Positions 36,820-47,672 of a stretch of 64,000 bases of DNA are shown one piece after another. The position numbers were made by a program, and so were the translations under genes. The notes below the pieces were generated by a model. It worked only from the letters and a program-made list of their open reading frames with translations, did no database searches and was not told the origin of the DNA. Position 1 is the first letter of the stretch. Each line of letters begins with the position of its first letter. Where the stretch lies: assembly GCF_001613165.1 (NCBI RefSeq), contig NZ_BDBV01000007.1, positions 1 through 64,000 of the forward strand. The letters are read 5' to 3'. This stretch comes from Nocardia mexicana NBRC 108244 (GTDB lineage: Bacteria > Actinomycetota > Actinomycetes > Mycobacteriales > Mycobacteriaceae).

Positions 36820-36842
36820 TTCCGGCCAAGAGCATGCCGGAA
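36820..36842. repeat. Family-1 palindromic element, single copy
   Basis: TTCCGGCC-AAGAGCAT-GCCGGAA lies 16 bases after the Abhydrolase_9 stop codon. Two further GCCAAGTGCCGGAA fragments follow at about 36852 and 36879, as decayed direct repeats. The gap 36805-37404 holds this element, a minisatellite and further elements, but no convincing gene. Confidence 0.72.
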
Positions 36843-36947
36843 ACAAGGGGCAGCCAAGTGCCGGAAACAAGGGAGGCAGCCAAGTGCCGGAAGTAGCAGG
36901 AAGCCTGCCCGTCCGAAGTCGCCCCCGTCATTCCCGGCCCACCACGT

Positions 36948-37082
36948 CAGCCCCAGCACACCACCACAGCCCGTCAGCTTCGGCACACCACCACAGCCCA
37001 TCAGCTCCGGCACACCACCACAGCCCATCAGCTCCGGCACACCACCACAGCCCATCAGCCCCAGCACACCACCACAGACCGG
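36948..37082. repeat. 27-bp minisatellite, five units
   Basis: Five direct copies of a 27-base unit (CAGCTCCGGCACACCACCAC then AGCCCAT) begin at 36948, 36975, 37002, 37029 and 37056. Three central units are nearly identical. As 27 is a multiple of three, all frames stay open and produce His/Pro- or Gly/Cys-rich nine-residue repeats, but none has a good start or ribosome-binding site. Confidence 0.85.
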
Positions 37083-37092
37083 CACACTCCCT

Positions 37093-37162
37093 CATTCCCG
37101 GCATGCTCTTGGCCGGGATCTCCACTGCGCCGCTGGATTCCGGCCGAAAGCGTGCCGGAAAT
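37093..37162. repeat. REPIN-like palindromic doublet (family 1)
   Basis: Inverted family-1 elements at 37093-37120 (reverse type, with GGCATGCTCTTGGCC) and 37136-37162 (forward type, with GGCCGAAAGCGTGCC) flank a 15-base spacer. Confidence 0.82.
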
Positions 37163-37233
37163 CAGAGGAGGTGTGCCAGGTACCGGGAGGAGCGGCGGCA
37201 TGCCAGGCGGCCGTGGCACACCACCACAACCCT

Positions 37234-37260
37234 CATTCCCGGCATGCTTTTGGCCGGGAG
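37234..37260. repeat. Family-1 palindromic element, single copy
   Basis: This is a reverse-type element with GGCATGCTTTTGGCC between CATTCCC and GGGAG. It lies 72 bases beyond the preceding doublet and about 145 bases before the MarR gene. Downstream, 37300-37350 contains CATACAAT and the eight-base palindrome GTGCGCAC, which may be promoter and operator elements of that gene. Confidence 0.7.
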
Positions 37261-37404
37261 GTTCGGTCGCGCATGCTCCCCGGCAAGGCCGCAGGGTATG
37301 TGCGGCTCATACAATGTGTAGTGCGCACATGGGTCCGGGTGGCGCACGGCGGCACTGTGGTACCGGGCCCACATGGTTGCGGCGCGAACCGGCGGAAGGA
37401 CGGC

Positions 37405-37854
37405 ATGGACAAGCCCACGCATCTGGTGGAGTTCGAGACCATGCTGCTCGGCCGCTACACCCTCAATCCGCGCTATCGTCGCGACGGCACCCGCCTGGAA
37501 CGCAGTGCGTACCTGCTGCTCAGCCGCCTGGCCATCGATGGGCCGATGTCGATCGGACAGCTCAGCGACGCCTTCGGCCTGGACGCCTCGACCCTCAACC
37601 GCCAGACCGCCGCCCTGCTGCGCGCCGGGCTCGTCGAACGCATCCCCGACCCGGCGGGCGGCATGGCCCGCAAGTTCCGGATCACCGACGCGGGCGAACA
37701 ACGACTGGTCACCGAGCGCACCGCCAACGTCGAGGGCCTGAACCGCGTCATGGAAGGCTGGCCCCCCGAAGACGTCGCCGCCTTCGCCGACTACCTCCAG
37801 CGCTTCAACACCGACATCGAACGCCTCGACGGCCGCCCCTGGCCCCGCCCCTGA
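37405..37854 (+). CDS. MarR-family transcriptional regulator
   Basis: This 149-residue winged-helix regulator has RLERSAYLLLSRLAIDGPMS, then IGQLSDAFGLDASTLNRQTA as the recognition region and ALLRAGLVERIPDPAGGMAR for the wing. The ATG follows GGAAGGA. No target gene is adjacent: upstream lies a 600-base repeat zone and downstream the array begins at the stop codon itself. It may regulate only itself or a distant target. The last residues (DGRPWPRP) run into the repeat junction. Confidence 0.9.
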   Translation: MDKPTHLVEFETMLLGRYTLNPRYRRDGTRLERSAYLLLSRLAIDGPMSIGQLSDAFGLDASTLNRQTAALLRAGLVERIPDPAGGMARKFRITDAGEQRLVTERTANVEGLNRVMEGWPPEDVAAFADYLQRFNTDIERLDGRPWPRP

Positions 37855-38124
37855 CCAACCACGTCATCCCCGCATGCCGCCCTGACCAACCACGTCATCC
37901 CGGCATGCCGCCCCGAGCGACCACATCCTCCCGGCATGCCGCCCCGAGCGACCACGTCATCCCAGCATGCCGCCCCGAGTGACCACATCCTCCCGGCATG
38001 CCGCCCCGAGTGACCACGTCATCCCGGCATGCCGCCTCGAGTGACCACGTCATCCCAGCATGCCGCCCCGAGCGACCACATCCTCCCGGCATGCCGCCTC
38101 GAGCGACCATGTCATCCCGGCATG
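37852..38124. repeat. 31-bp tandem array, about nine units
   Basis: Units repeat at exactly 31 bases (for example GACCAC at 37919, 37950, 37981, 38012, 38043, 38074, 38105). A unit comprises GACCACGTCATCCCGGCATG followed by CCGCCCCGAGC. Array units start with the stop codon of the MarR gene, whose TGACCA fits the unit. The final unit runs straight into the family-1 doublet at 38111, with which the units share GTCATCCCGGCATGC. Alternate units carry GTCATC or ATCCTC, which hints at growth by a two-unit step. Most of the 374-base gap is this array. Confidence 0.92.
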
Positions 38125-38186
38125 CTTTTGGCCGGGATCCGCGCGTCGGTCACAGCGGATTCCGGCCAAGAGCGCGCCGGAATGAC
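38111..38186. repeat. REPIN-like palindromic doublet (family 1)
   Basis: Inverted elements at 38111-38140 and 38157-38186 have long arms: GTCATCCCGGCATGC and GCGCGCCGGAATGAC lie at the outer ends. A partial CGCCGGAATGACGTTGAG duplicate follows at 38200-38215. It ends 43 bases before the gatA stop codon. Confidence 0.85.
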
Positions 38187-38228
38187 GTTGAGGCCCCGCG
38201 CCGGAATGACGTTGAGCCCGTCGCAGTA

Positions 38229-39698
38229 TCAGGCGATGGGGCCGCGGGCCGCCTCATAGGCCGCGCCGACCCGGTAGAGGCGGTCGTCGGCGAGGGCCGG
38301 GGCCATGATCTGGAGGCCGACCGGCATGCCGTCGTCGCCGCTCAGGCCCGACGGGACCGACATGCCGCAGTAGCCCGCCAGGTTGCTCGGCAGCGTGCAC
38401 AGGTCCGACAGGTACATCGACAGCGGGTCGTCGACCTTCTCCCCCAGCTTCCACGCGGTGAACGGGCTGGTCGGCGAGATCAGCACGTCGACCTGCTCGT
38501 AGGCCTTGTCGAAGTCCTGGGCGATGAGCGTGCGGACCTTCAGCGCCTGCCCGTAGAAGGCGTCGTAGTACCCGGCCGACAGCGCGTAGGTGCCGATCAT
38601 GATGCGGCGCTTGACCTCCGGGCCGAATCCGGCCTCGCGGGTCGCGGCCATCACCTGCTCGGCGCTGTGCTGCCCGTCGTCGCCGACGCGCAGGCCGTAG
38701 CGCATGGCGTCGAACCGGGCCAGGTTCGACGACACCTCGCTGGGCAGGATCAGGTAGTAGGCGGGCAGCGCGTACTCGAAGTTCGGGCACGACACCTCGA
38801 CCACCTCGGCGCCGAGCTCCTTCAGCACCGCGACGGCCGCGTCGAAGGAGGCGATGACGCCCCGCTGGTAGCTGTCGGAGTGCAACTCCTTGACCACGCC
38901 GACCTTCACACCGCTCAGATCGCCCTGCGCGCCCTGCCGCGCCGCCTCGACCACCGGGGCCACCGGCGCATTGCGCGAGGTCGAATCCCGCGGGTCGTAG
39001 CCCGCGATCACCTCGTGCAGCAGCGCGGTGTCCAGCACGGTCCGGCCGCAGGGGCCGCCCTGATCCAGCGACGAGGCGCAGGCGACCAGGCCGTAGCGCG
39101 ATACGGTGCCGTAGGTCGGCTTGGTGCCCACGGTGCCGGTCATCGACGCCGGCTGGCGGATGGACCCGCCGGTGTCGGTGCCGATCGACAGCGGCGCCTG
39201 ATACGACGCCAGCGCCGTCGCCGACCCGCCGCCCGAGCCACCCGGGATCCGCTGCGGGTCCCACGGGTTGAGGGTCGGGCCGTAGGCGGAGTTCTCCGTC
39301 GACGAGCCCATCGCGAACTCGTCCATATTGGTCTTGCCGAGGATCGGGATACCGGCCTCGCGCAGCTTCGCGGTCACCGTCGCGTCGTACGGCGGGACCC
39401 ACCCCTCCAACATCTTCGACCCACAGGTCGTCGGCATGTCGGTGGTGGTGAAAACGTCCTTGAGCGCCAACGGAACTCCCGCCAGCGGCGAGGCCACGGT
39501 GCCCGCGGCGATCGCGCGGTCCACCTCGGCCGCCGTCTGCAGGGCCTGTTCGTCGGCGACGTGCAGGAAGGCGTTGAGCTCGCCGTCGACCTCCGCGATG
39601 CGCCGCAGGTGCGCCTCGGTGACCTCCACCGCGGACACCTCGCGGGCGTGGATCTTCTCAGCCAGCTCGGCGGCGGTGGCCTTGGTGAGATCACTCAT
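38229..39698 (-). CDS. gatA: Aspartyl/glutamyl-tRNA amidotransferase subunit A
   Basis: GatA is the glutaminase of the amidotransferase, releasing ammonia from glutamine for amidation of Glu-tRNA(Gln) and Asp-tRNA(Asn). The 489-residue protein has the amidase catalytic set: Lys in PLALKDVF, the [13 protein letters not shown] loop and [14 protein letters not shown], giving the Ser-cisSer-Lys triad. [11 protein letters not shown] and [14 protein letters not shown] are also typical of GatA. It overlaps gatC by four bases (ATGA). Its partner gatB is 22.5 kb away. Confidence 0.97.
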   Translation of the reverse strand: MSDLTKATAAELAEKIHAREVSAVEVTEAHLRRIAEVDGELNAFLHVADEQALQTAAEVDRAIAAGTVASPLAGVPLALKDVFTTTDMPTTCGSKMLEGWVPPYDATVTAKLREAGIPILGKTNMDEFAMGSSTENSAYGPTLNPWDPQRIPGGSGGGSATALASYQAPLSIGTDTGGSIRQPASMTGTVGTKPTYGTVSRYGLVACASSLDQGGPCGRTVLDTALLHEVIAGYDPRDSTSRNAPVAPVVEAARQGAQGDLSGVKVGVVKELHSDSYQRGVIASFDAAVAVLKELGAEVVEVSCPNFEYALPAYYLILPSEVSSNLARFDAMRYGLRVGDDGQHSAEQVMAATREAGFGPEVKRRIMIGTYALSAGYYDAFYGQALKVRTLIAQDFDKAYEQVDVLISPTSPFTAWKLGEKVDDPLSMYLSDLCTLPSNLAGYCGMSVPSGLSGDDGMPVGLQIMAPALADDRLYRVGAAYEAARGPIA

Positions 39699-39991
39699 TC
39701 GCCCTCTCCCAGGATCTGCGGGACCATGAACCGCTGCTCCTCCACCGCCGGGGCGCCGGACAGCGCCTGTTCCGGCGTCAGACCCTCGACGATGGTGTCG
39801 GGCCGGGTCACGTTCGTCGTCGGATTCGGCGACGCGGTGGCGGGGACGTCGGCGGCGACCTCCGAAATGACCCGCACGTGACTGAGGATCGAATCCAGCT
39901 GACCGGCATACAGGTCGAGCTCGTCATCGGTCAGGGCGAGCCGGGACAACCGGGCGAGGTGTGCGACCTCGTCGCGGGAGATGGCGGGCAC
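39695..39991 (-). CDS. gatC: Aspartyl/glutamyl-tRNA amidotransferase subunit C
   Basis: This 98-residue protein stabilises the GatA-GatB complex. It has the GatC pattern [40 protein letters not shown] and a C-terminal [14 protein letters not shown]. The GTG start follows an AAAGGGG ribosome-binding site. It leads the gatCA operon. Confidence 0.95.
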   Translation of the reverse strand: MPAISRDEVAHLARLSRLALTDDELDLYAGQLDSILSHVRVISEVAADVPATASPNPTTNVTRPDTIVEGLTPEQALSGAPAVEEQRFMVPQILGEGE

Positions 39992-40049
39992 CGCGGGACC
40001 CCTTTCGGCAGGTTCGAGCAGATCTCCCTGCGCGGCGTGCGCAGAGACG

Positions 40050-40077
40050 GAACTAGAAGAGTTTAGTTTCCGTGCAA
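40050..40077 (-). promoter_or_regulatory. Putative gatCA promoter
   Basis: TTGCAC (40077-40072) and TAGTTC (40055-40050) are 16 bases apart on the minus strand, about 58 bases before the gatC start. The surrounding AAACTAAACTC is AT-rich for this genome and could give another -10. The rest of the 336-base gap 39992-40327 shows no gene. Confidence 0.35.
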
Positions 40078-40327
40078 TAGCGTAGTGAACCGGCCGTAGC
40101 CCGCCGACTCGACCCGCACCGCCGCGAGTGGGAGCCGCAGCGGCGACCCGATACCGTGAGTCGTCGGGTTACCGCTGGCACGACGAACCGGTCCGTCCGA
40201 CAATGACCAGTGGCATGCGTCACCACGCGCGCCACGGACCGCTCACCCGAAACCTCCGGGTGTAAGTATTGCGAGACGCGGGTATACGTCCGAAAGTCTC
40301 GGTCGCACAGGAAGGGAAGGGACGCAC

Positions 40328-40978
40328 GTGTCATTTCTGCTCCGCGTGCAACTTCCGGATCGCCCAGGAAGTCTTGGTTCACTGGCCGTCGCCTTGGGCT
40401 CCGTCGGCGCCGACATCCTCTCGCTGGATGTGGTCGAACGCGGCGCCGGATATGCGATCGATGATCTCGTGGTCGAGGTGCCGCAGGGCGCGCTGCCCGA
40501 CACCCTGATCACCGCGGCCGAGTCGCTGTCCGATGTGCGGGTGGATTCGCTGCGCCCATACTCCGGCATTCTCGACACCCATCGGGAACTGGAGCTGATC
40601 GACCAGGTGGCCGCCGCGCGCGACGACCGGCTGCAGGTACTGGTCGACGGCGTGCCCCGGGTGCTGCGCGTGGGGTGGAGCACCGTGATCGATATGGGCG
40701 CCCAGGGCGCCTATCGGGTGGTGGGCAGCACGAGCGCGCCTGAGACACAGGCGGGTTCGGCGCCGTGGATGCCGCTGGAGAAGCCCACGGCGCTCGATCC
40801 CGAGGCCGACTGGGTGCCGCAGATCTGGAAGGATATGGACACCAAGCTGGCCGCCGCGCCGCTCGGCAACACCGGCAAGGTGCTGCTACTCGGCCGTCCG
40901 GGCGGGCCGGAATTCCGGCCGTCGGAGGTGGCGCGCCTGGGCTACCTGACGGGAATCATCGCCACGGTGCTCGGCTGA
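40328..40978 (+). CDS. ACT-domain protein (Rv3013-like)
   Basis: This 216-residue soluble protein has an N-terminal ACT domain (FLLRVQLPDRPGSLGSLAVA, LGSVGADILSLDVVERG) that probably binds an amino acid. A second part (DRLQVLVDGVPRVLRVGWST, APWMPLEKPTALDPEADWVP) of unknown function follows. No enzyme domain is attached, so a regulatory or sensing role is likely. Its place divergent from gatCA and before ligA matches Rv3013 in M. tuberculosis. The start is GTG. Confidence 0.83.
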   Translation: MSFLLRVQLPDRPGSLGSLAVALGSVGADILSLDVVERGAGYAIDDLVVEVPQGALPDTLITAAESLSDVRVDSLRPYSGILDTHRELELIDQVAAARDDRLQVLVDGVPRVLRVGWSTVIDMGAQGAYRVVGSTSAPETQAGSAPWMPLEKPTALDPEADWVPQIWKDMDTKLAAAPLGNTGKVLLLGRPGGPEFRPSEVARLGYLTGIIATVLG

Positions 40979-41072
40979 GCCGAGCAGCGACCCGGTGTAC
41001 CCGCACGTCTGCGCCGCGTTCCTGCACGTCTGCGTCGACGGCCCGCGCATCATGGTTGACGGGCCTCGGGAC

Positions 41073-41597
41073 CTATAGGGCCAGCCGCATCACGGTCAGC
41101 GGCTTTCCGGTATCCGTCTCCCAATCCCGTTGTGGCACATGGACGAATCCCATGCGTTCGTAGATCCGGCGAGCGTCGCCCATCGTCGGCATGGTGGTCA
41201 GCACCACCCCTTCGAATCCCTCGGACCGGCCGGTGTCGACAACAGTGCGCACCAGCGCCGTGCCGACGCCCAGCCCGCGCGCCCGCTTCCCCACCGCGAG
41301 CATCCGGAACTCCAACTCTCCGGAGCGGGCGATATCGGCCCAGGGCGTGCCGAACCGCGCCACGGTGAGCGACCCGAGCACTTCGCCGTCACGAACGGCC
41401 ACCAGCACGTCGGCCTCCCCCGACCGCGTCGCCGTATCGAAAAGCTCTGCCACATACGGACTTTCGGGGTCGACATGCCCCTCGCCCACATACACCTCGA
41501 CGGTCAGCGCCCCCACCGTCGCGAACTCCTCCGTCCGCGCCTTCCGGATCTCGAACCCCGGCTCCGCCACGCCCACCAGCCCACCTTCCTCACGCAC
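41073..41597 (-). CDS. GNAT acetyltransferase
   Basis: This 174-residue N-acetyltransferase starts with FEIRKARTEEFATVGALTVE and has FRMLAVGKRARGLGVGTALV (acetyl-CoA loop) and GDARRIYERMGFVHV near the C-terminus. The acceptor is unknown. It stands alone on the minus strand between the ACT gene and ligA. The ATG has an upstream GAGGAAGG-like ribosome-binding site within the first codons, so a start a few codons further on (GTG in LVGVAEPG) is possible. Confidence 0.88.
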   Translation of the reverse strand: MREEGGLVGVAEPGFEIRKARTEEFATVGALTVEVYVGEGHVDPESPYVAELFDTATRSGEADVLVAVRDGEVLGSLTVARFGTPWADIARSGELEFRMLAVGKRARGLGVGTALVRTVVDTGRSEGFEGVVLTTMPTMGDARRIYERMGFVHVPQRDWETDTGKPLTVMRLAL

Positions 41598-41646
41598 TCA
41601 ACCACGAACAACTGCCGGACAGCCGTTGGGCACCATAGCCGCCCCC

Positions 41647-41669
41647 GTCATTCCGGCGTACGCCGGAAC
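41647..41669. repeat. Variant family-1 palindrome
   Basis: GTCATTCCGGCGTACGCCGGAAC is a compact palindrome with the same CATTCCGGC/GCCGGAA arms as family 1 but a GTAC centre. It lies between the acetyltransferase start and the ligA stop. Confidence 0.6.
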
Positions 41670-41801
41670 CGAGTAGTGACGTGCGTGCCGAAGATCTCGG
41701 CGCTCGCCGGACGAAGGAATAGTCCACCGAACCACCCACCTCTACGGGGACCGCTCGCCGACTCTGCCGCCGGACCACCCTCCACGACGGTGATGGCTCG
41801 C

Positions 41802-44159
<2,358 letters not shown>

Positions 44160-45569
44160 TCACGGCCGCAGATCGTCGTCTATGCGATCGCCGAACCTGT
44201 CCTGGCTGTCCTGCGCGGCCGCGAAGACCGAAGCGCCCGACCGTCTTCCGAACTTCAGCTCGTTGAACGCGAGGTTCAGCACGACGGCGACGATGGCGGT
44301 GGCGCTGATCCCGGACTCCAGCACCATCGCGACCTTCTCCGGGAACGCTTCCCAAAACGCCGGTGCCGCAATGGGTATCACGCCGACCCCGATGGACACC
44401 GCGACGATCACCATATTGAGGTTGTCCTGGTAGTCGACCCGCGACAGCATCCGAATCCCGCTCGCGGCAACGGATCCGAACAACACCAGCCCGGCTCCGC
44501 CCAGCACGGGATACGGAACCCCGGCCACCACCGCGCCGACGACCGGCAGCAGTCCCAGCAACAGCAGGATGAATCCGCCGGTGGCCACCACGAACCGGCT
44601 CTTGATCCCGGTCAGCGCCACCAGGCCGATGTTCTGCGCGAAGGCGCTGCAGGGAAAGGTGCCGAACAGCGGCGCCACCGCCGAGGAGGCCATATCGGCG
44701 CGCAGGCCGTCGGCGACCCGCCGCGTGTCGACCTCGGTCCCCACCACCTCGCCGATCGCCAGGATGTCGGCGGTGGCCTCGGTCATGATCACCAGCATCA
44801 CGATCGTCATCGCGACGATCGCGCCGATCTCGAAAGTCGGTGTGCCGAAATGGAACAGCTGCGGGGGCGCGATCAGGCGCGCCTCGCCCACGGCGCCGAA
44901 ATCCGCCTTGCCGGCCAGCGCGGCGATGACGGTCCCGATCACCAGGCCGATCAGGATCGACAGCCGGGAAATCGCCCCCTGGAACAGTCGGCTGATCACC
45001 AGGATGATCAACAGCGTCAGGCCCGCGAAGCCGATGTTGGCCATCGAGCCGTAGTCGGCTTTCTCCTTGTCGTTGCCCATCGCCCATTGGAAGGCGACCG
45101 GCATCAGCGACAGGCCGATCACCGTGATGAGCGAGCCCGTCACCACCGCCGGGAACAAGCGCACCAACTGCGCGAAGAACGACGACAGCACCAGTCCGAT
45201 CACCCCCGCGACGATGATGGCGCCGAATACCGGACGCAGCCCGTCCTCGCTGGCGATCGAGACCATCGTCGACACGCTCACGAACGAAATGCCTTGCACG
45301 ATAGGCAATCTGCTGCCGAACGGCCCGATGCCCAACGTCTGCACCAGTGTCGCCAGGCCCGAGATGAACAGCCCCGCCGTGACCAGCAGCCCCATGTCTG
45401 CGGCGGACAGCCCCGCCGCACCGCCGACGATGAGCGGCGGCGCGATCACCCCGCCGTACATGGTCAGAATGTGCTGGGTCCCGTACGCGACCAGCTGTCC
45501 CGCGGGATATCTGGCATCCTCCGGACCGCTCGTGCGCGGCCGCCCGCCGAGCCATGTCAACGCCCTCAT
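44160..45569 (-). CDS. Nucleobase:cation symporter-2 family purine (xanthine/urate-type) permease
   Basis: This protein of about 469 residues has 12-14 membrane helices and the NCS2 signature QNIGLVALTGIKSRFV. It also has GTQHILTMYGGVIAPPLIVG near the N-terminus and ATADILAIGEVVGTEVD in the centre. Such proteins import xanthine, urate or uracil with protons. The acidic and Gln residues fit the xanthine/urate branch, but the substrate is inferred. AAGGA spaced eight bases from the second ATG favours 45569 over 45575. An overlapping dyad at 45601-45622 precedes it. Confidence 0.9.
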   Translation of the reverse strand: MRALTWLGGRPRTSGPEDARYPAGQLVAYGTQHILTMYGGVIAPPLIVGGAAGLSAADMGLLVTAGLFISGLATLVQTLGIGPFGSRLPIVQGISFVSVSTMVSIASEDGLRPVFGAIIVAGVIGLVLSSFFAQLVRLFPAVVTGSLITVIGLSLMPVAFQWAMGNDKEKADYGSMANIGFAGLTLLIILVISRLFQGAISRLSILIGLVIGTVIAALAGKADFGAVGEARLIAPPQLFHFGTPTFEIGAIVAMTIVMLVIMTEATADILAIGEVVGTEVDTRRVADGLRADMASSAVAPLFGTFPCSAFAQNIGLVALTGIKSRFVVATGGFILLLLGLLPVVGAVVAGVPYPVLGGAGLVLFGSVAASGIRMLSRVDYQDNLNMVIVAVSIGVGVIPIAAPAFWEAFPEKVAMVLESGISATAIVAVVLNLAFNELKFGRRSGASVFAAAQDSQDRFGDRIDDDLRP

Positions 45570-45600
45570 CGGCATCTTCCTTTCCGATAACGGAACAACT

Positions 45601-45622
45601 CTTCCGCCACACGGAAGTGTGG
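45601..45622. promoter_or_regulatory. Overlapping dyads upstream of the purine permease gene
   Basis: CTTCCG-CCACA-CGGAAG and CCACAC-GGAA-GTGTGG overlap to give two interleaved palindromes 32 bases before the permease start. This is a candidate operator for a purine-responsive repressor. The other part of the 230-base gap to the MocR gene holds nothing recognisable. Confidence 0.45.
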
Positions 45623-45803
45623 CATGAGAAAGAAGGCCCCGTCCCCGATTTCGCGAAGTCGATCGAGAACCCGGCAGCAGCAGATCGCAATCGATCCGGC
45701 CGGACCGGGCACAGACAGCGGCGCGTGGCGAAAATTGCCACCCGGCCTCGATCCGTGTCCACGCAGGCCGATCCGAGCGCCCCGGCCACGGTATCCCGGG
45801 CGT

Positions 45804-47213
45804 TCAGACCGCCAGCGGCGGAGCACCCGAAGTTGGCCGCGCGGGCGGATCGTAGGCGCGCCAGGCCTCGGCCAGCCGGTGGGCGGCGGCGCGTAGATCG
45901 GCTTGGGAGGCAACGAAACTGATGCGCACGTGGGAGGTGCTGCCGCCGGTGGGGTCCAGGCCGGTGCCGGGGAGTATGGCGGTGCCGTGCCGCAGCGCGC
46001 GCTGCGCGAAGGAGGCGCCGTCGCCGTAGGGCAGCCGCACCCACAGGGTTTGACCGCCGCCCACTCGCGGCACATCCCACTCCGGCAGCAGCGCGGCCAG
46101 TTCGGATACCAGCAGGTCGTGACATTCCTTGCGCTGCCGGACTATTCGATCGCGCAGGACGTCGAGCCCGGACACCAGTTCGGCGGCGGCCAGCTGTGCC
46201 GGAACATTGCCGCCGAGATCGTGCACGGCCCGCAGCCGGGCGAGGCGCGCGATCACCGCGACCGGCGCGCGCACCCAGCCGATGCGGAGCCCGCCCCAGA
46301 CGATCTTGCTCAGCGATCCGAGCGTGACGACCGCGTCGTCGTGGGCGGCCAGCGGCGGCGGGGCCGGATCGGAGCCGGGAAAGCCGAGATCGGCCAGCAC
46401 CTCGTCGTCCACCAGCGGCACCCCGGCCGCGGCCGCGGACTCCACCAGGACCTGCCTGGACAGGCCGGAAAGCACTGCGCCCGTGGGGTTCTGATAGGTC
46501 GCGACCACGTAGGCGAGTGCCGCCGGCGACACCTTCCCGAGGCCGATCGGGCGACCTTCCAGCACCGCCGCCGACTCCCGGAACGCCTCCAGCGCACCGG
46601 GATACGTGGGCGCCTCGACCAGCACCCGGTCCCCGGGCCGCAGGAATGCGCGCGCGATCAGCGACAGCGCCTGCTGCCCACCGCCCGTCACGAGAATCTG
46701 CTCCGGTGTGGTCGGCACCCCGCGCGCCCGATATCGATCCGCAATTGCCTTGCGCAGCACCAGATGCCCGTTCGGGTGATAGCCGATGTCGTCGTCGATC
46801 GAAGCCAGCCGCGGCAGGATCCGGCGATAGGCGTCGGCCACCTCCGGCGGCGGGTGCTGCGGCGCGGCGCAGGCGAGCGCGATGACGCCCGACTCCGGTT
46901 CCAGCAGTTGCAGGAACGCCGGGGAATGCGTGGTGTCCGGCCGCGCGGCGGGACCCGGCCCGGCGACCCGCGTCCCGCTGCCCTGCCGCCGCACCACCCG
47001 CCCCTCGGCACCGAGCAGGTCGTACGCGGCGACGACCGTGCTGCGCCCGACGGCGAGGGCCTTCGCGAGTACCCGGTCCGGCGGCAGCGGCGTGCTCGGC
47101 GGAAGTTCGCCGTCCTCGATCAGCGTCCGCAGCCGCCCGGCCAGCAGCACGTACAGCGGACCCCGCCCCGCCGACCAGCGGCCGAGGCGGTCGGTCAGCT
47201 CAATTGGCTCCAT
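45804..47213 (-). CDS. MocR-type GntR/aminotransferase regulator
   Basis: This 469-residue regulator has an N-terminal GntR winged helix (GPLYVLLAGRLRTLIEDGEL, ALAVGRSTVVAAYDLLGAEG). A fold-type I aminotransferase domain follows (TGGGQQALSLIARAFLRPGD, ATYQNPTGAVLSG). The PLP lysine is in TLGSLSKIVWGGLRIGWVRA. MocR proteins use PLP as effector or cofactor. The ATG at 47213 fits the conserved N-terminus. It is divergent from a cupin gene, and inverted CAATTGG repeats overlap its start, so it probably controls itself and the cupin gene. Confidence 0.92.
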   Translation of the reverse strand: MEPIELTDRLGRWSAGRGPLYVLLAGRLRTLIEDGELPPSTPLPPDRVLAKALAVGRSTVVAAYDLLGAEGRVVRRQGSGTRVAGPGPAARPDTTHSPAFLQLLEPESGVIALACAAPQHPPPEVADAYRRILPRLASIDDDIGYHPNGHLVLRKAIADRYRARGVPTTPEQILVTGGGQQALSLIARAFLRPGDRVLVEAPTYPGALEAFRESAAVLEGRPIGLGKVSPAALAYVVATYQNPTGAVLSGLSRQVLVESAAAAGVPLVDDEVLADLGFPGSDPAPPPLAAHDDAVVTLGSLSKIVWGGLRIGWVRAPVAVIARLARLRAVHDLGGNVPAQLAAAELVSGLDVLRDRIVRQRKECHDLLVSELAALLPEWDVPRVGGGQTLWVRLPYGDGASFAQRALRHGTAILPGTGLDPTGGSTSHVRISFVASQADLRAAAHRLAEAWRAYDPPARPTSGAPPLAV

Positions 47214-47227
47214 ATGCAAACCAATTG
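47201..47227. promoter_or_regulatory. Inverted repeat at MocR start (putative operator)
   Basis: CAATTGG (47201-47207) and CCAATTG (47221-47227) are separated by 13 bases and straddle the MocR start codon. ATTGGCTC occurs at 47203 and again at 47233, adding a direct repeat. Operators combining direct and inverted repeats are known for MocR regulators. Confidence 0.55.
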
Positions 47228-47276
47228 TGCCGGATTGGCTCTGGTTCGGCCAGGGCCGCACTTCCAGGATGGAGCC

Positions 47277-47597
47277 ATGAGCAAGGTTTCCATCACCGAT
47301 ACGGTCGCCGCCCTGACCGACCCGTGGCAGCCGCGGGATCTCGCGGTTGCCAACGATGCCGTGGTCCGCATCGCCCGCTTCCACGGCGCCTTCCCCTGGC
47401 ACCACCACGACGAGGACGAACTGTTCCTGTGCTGGGACGGCACCTTCCGCCTGGAGATGCAGGACCGCGACCCGGTCACCCTGCACCCCGGCGAGATATT
47501 CGTCGTCCCGAAGGGCGTCGAGCATCGCCCGGTCGCCGACGAACCGGCCCACGGCCTGATGATCGAACGCCCGGAAACCAAGCAGTACGGCAACTGA
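47277..47597 (+). CDS. Small cupin-domain protein
   Basis: This 106-residue single-domain cupin has the metal-binding motif FPWHHHDEDELFLCWDGTFR, with three histidines and a glutamate, and the second motif LHPGEIFVVPKGVEHRPV with another histidine. Enzymes and binding proteins of many kinds share this fold, so the substrate is unknown. The ATG follows GGAGCC. It is divergent from the MocR gene with a 63-base intergenic region and is probably its target. Confidence 0.9.
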   Translation: MSKVSITDTVAALTDPWQPRDLAVANDAVVRIARFHGAFPWHHHDEDELFLCWDGTFRLEMQDRDPVTLHPGEIFVVPKGVEHRPVADEPAHGLMIERPETKQYGN

Positions 47598-47672
47598 TCT
47601 TCGTACGAGCCGTCACCCCTGCGGCGGCAGCGGAACGATGACCGGCCCCGCGGATCCGCCCGGCCCGCCCGC

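Noticed and set aside
36765..37085. Gly/Cys-rich minus-strand frame over the same minisatellite
   Set aside because: Same 27-base artefact; it also overlaps the 3' end of the Abhydrolase_9 gene.
36884..37321. His/Pro-rich plus-strand frame made of nine-residue repeats
   Set aside because: The frame is open only because the minisatellite unit is 27 bases; no ribosome-binding site, no conserved flanks, and it runs through two palindromic elements.
37852..38124. 31-bp array considered as a CRISPR
   Set aside because: Units are contiguous without unique spacers, and no cas gene is present.
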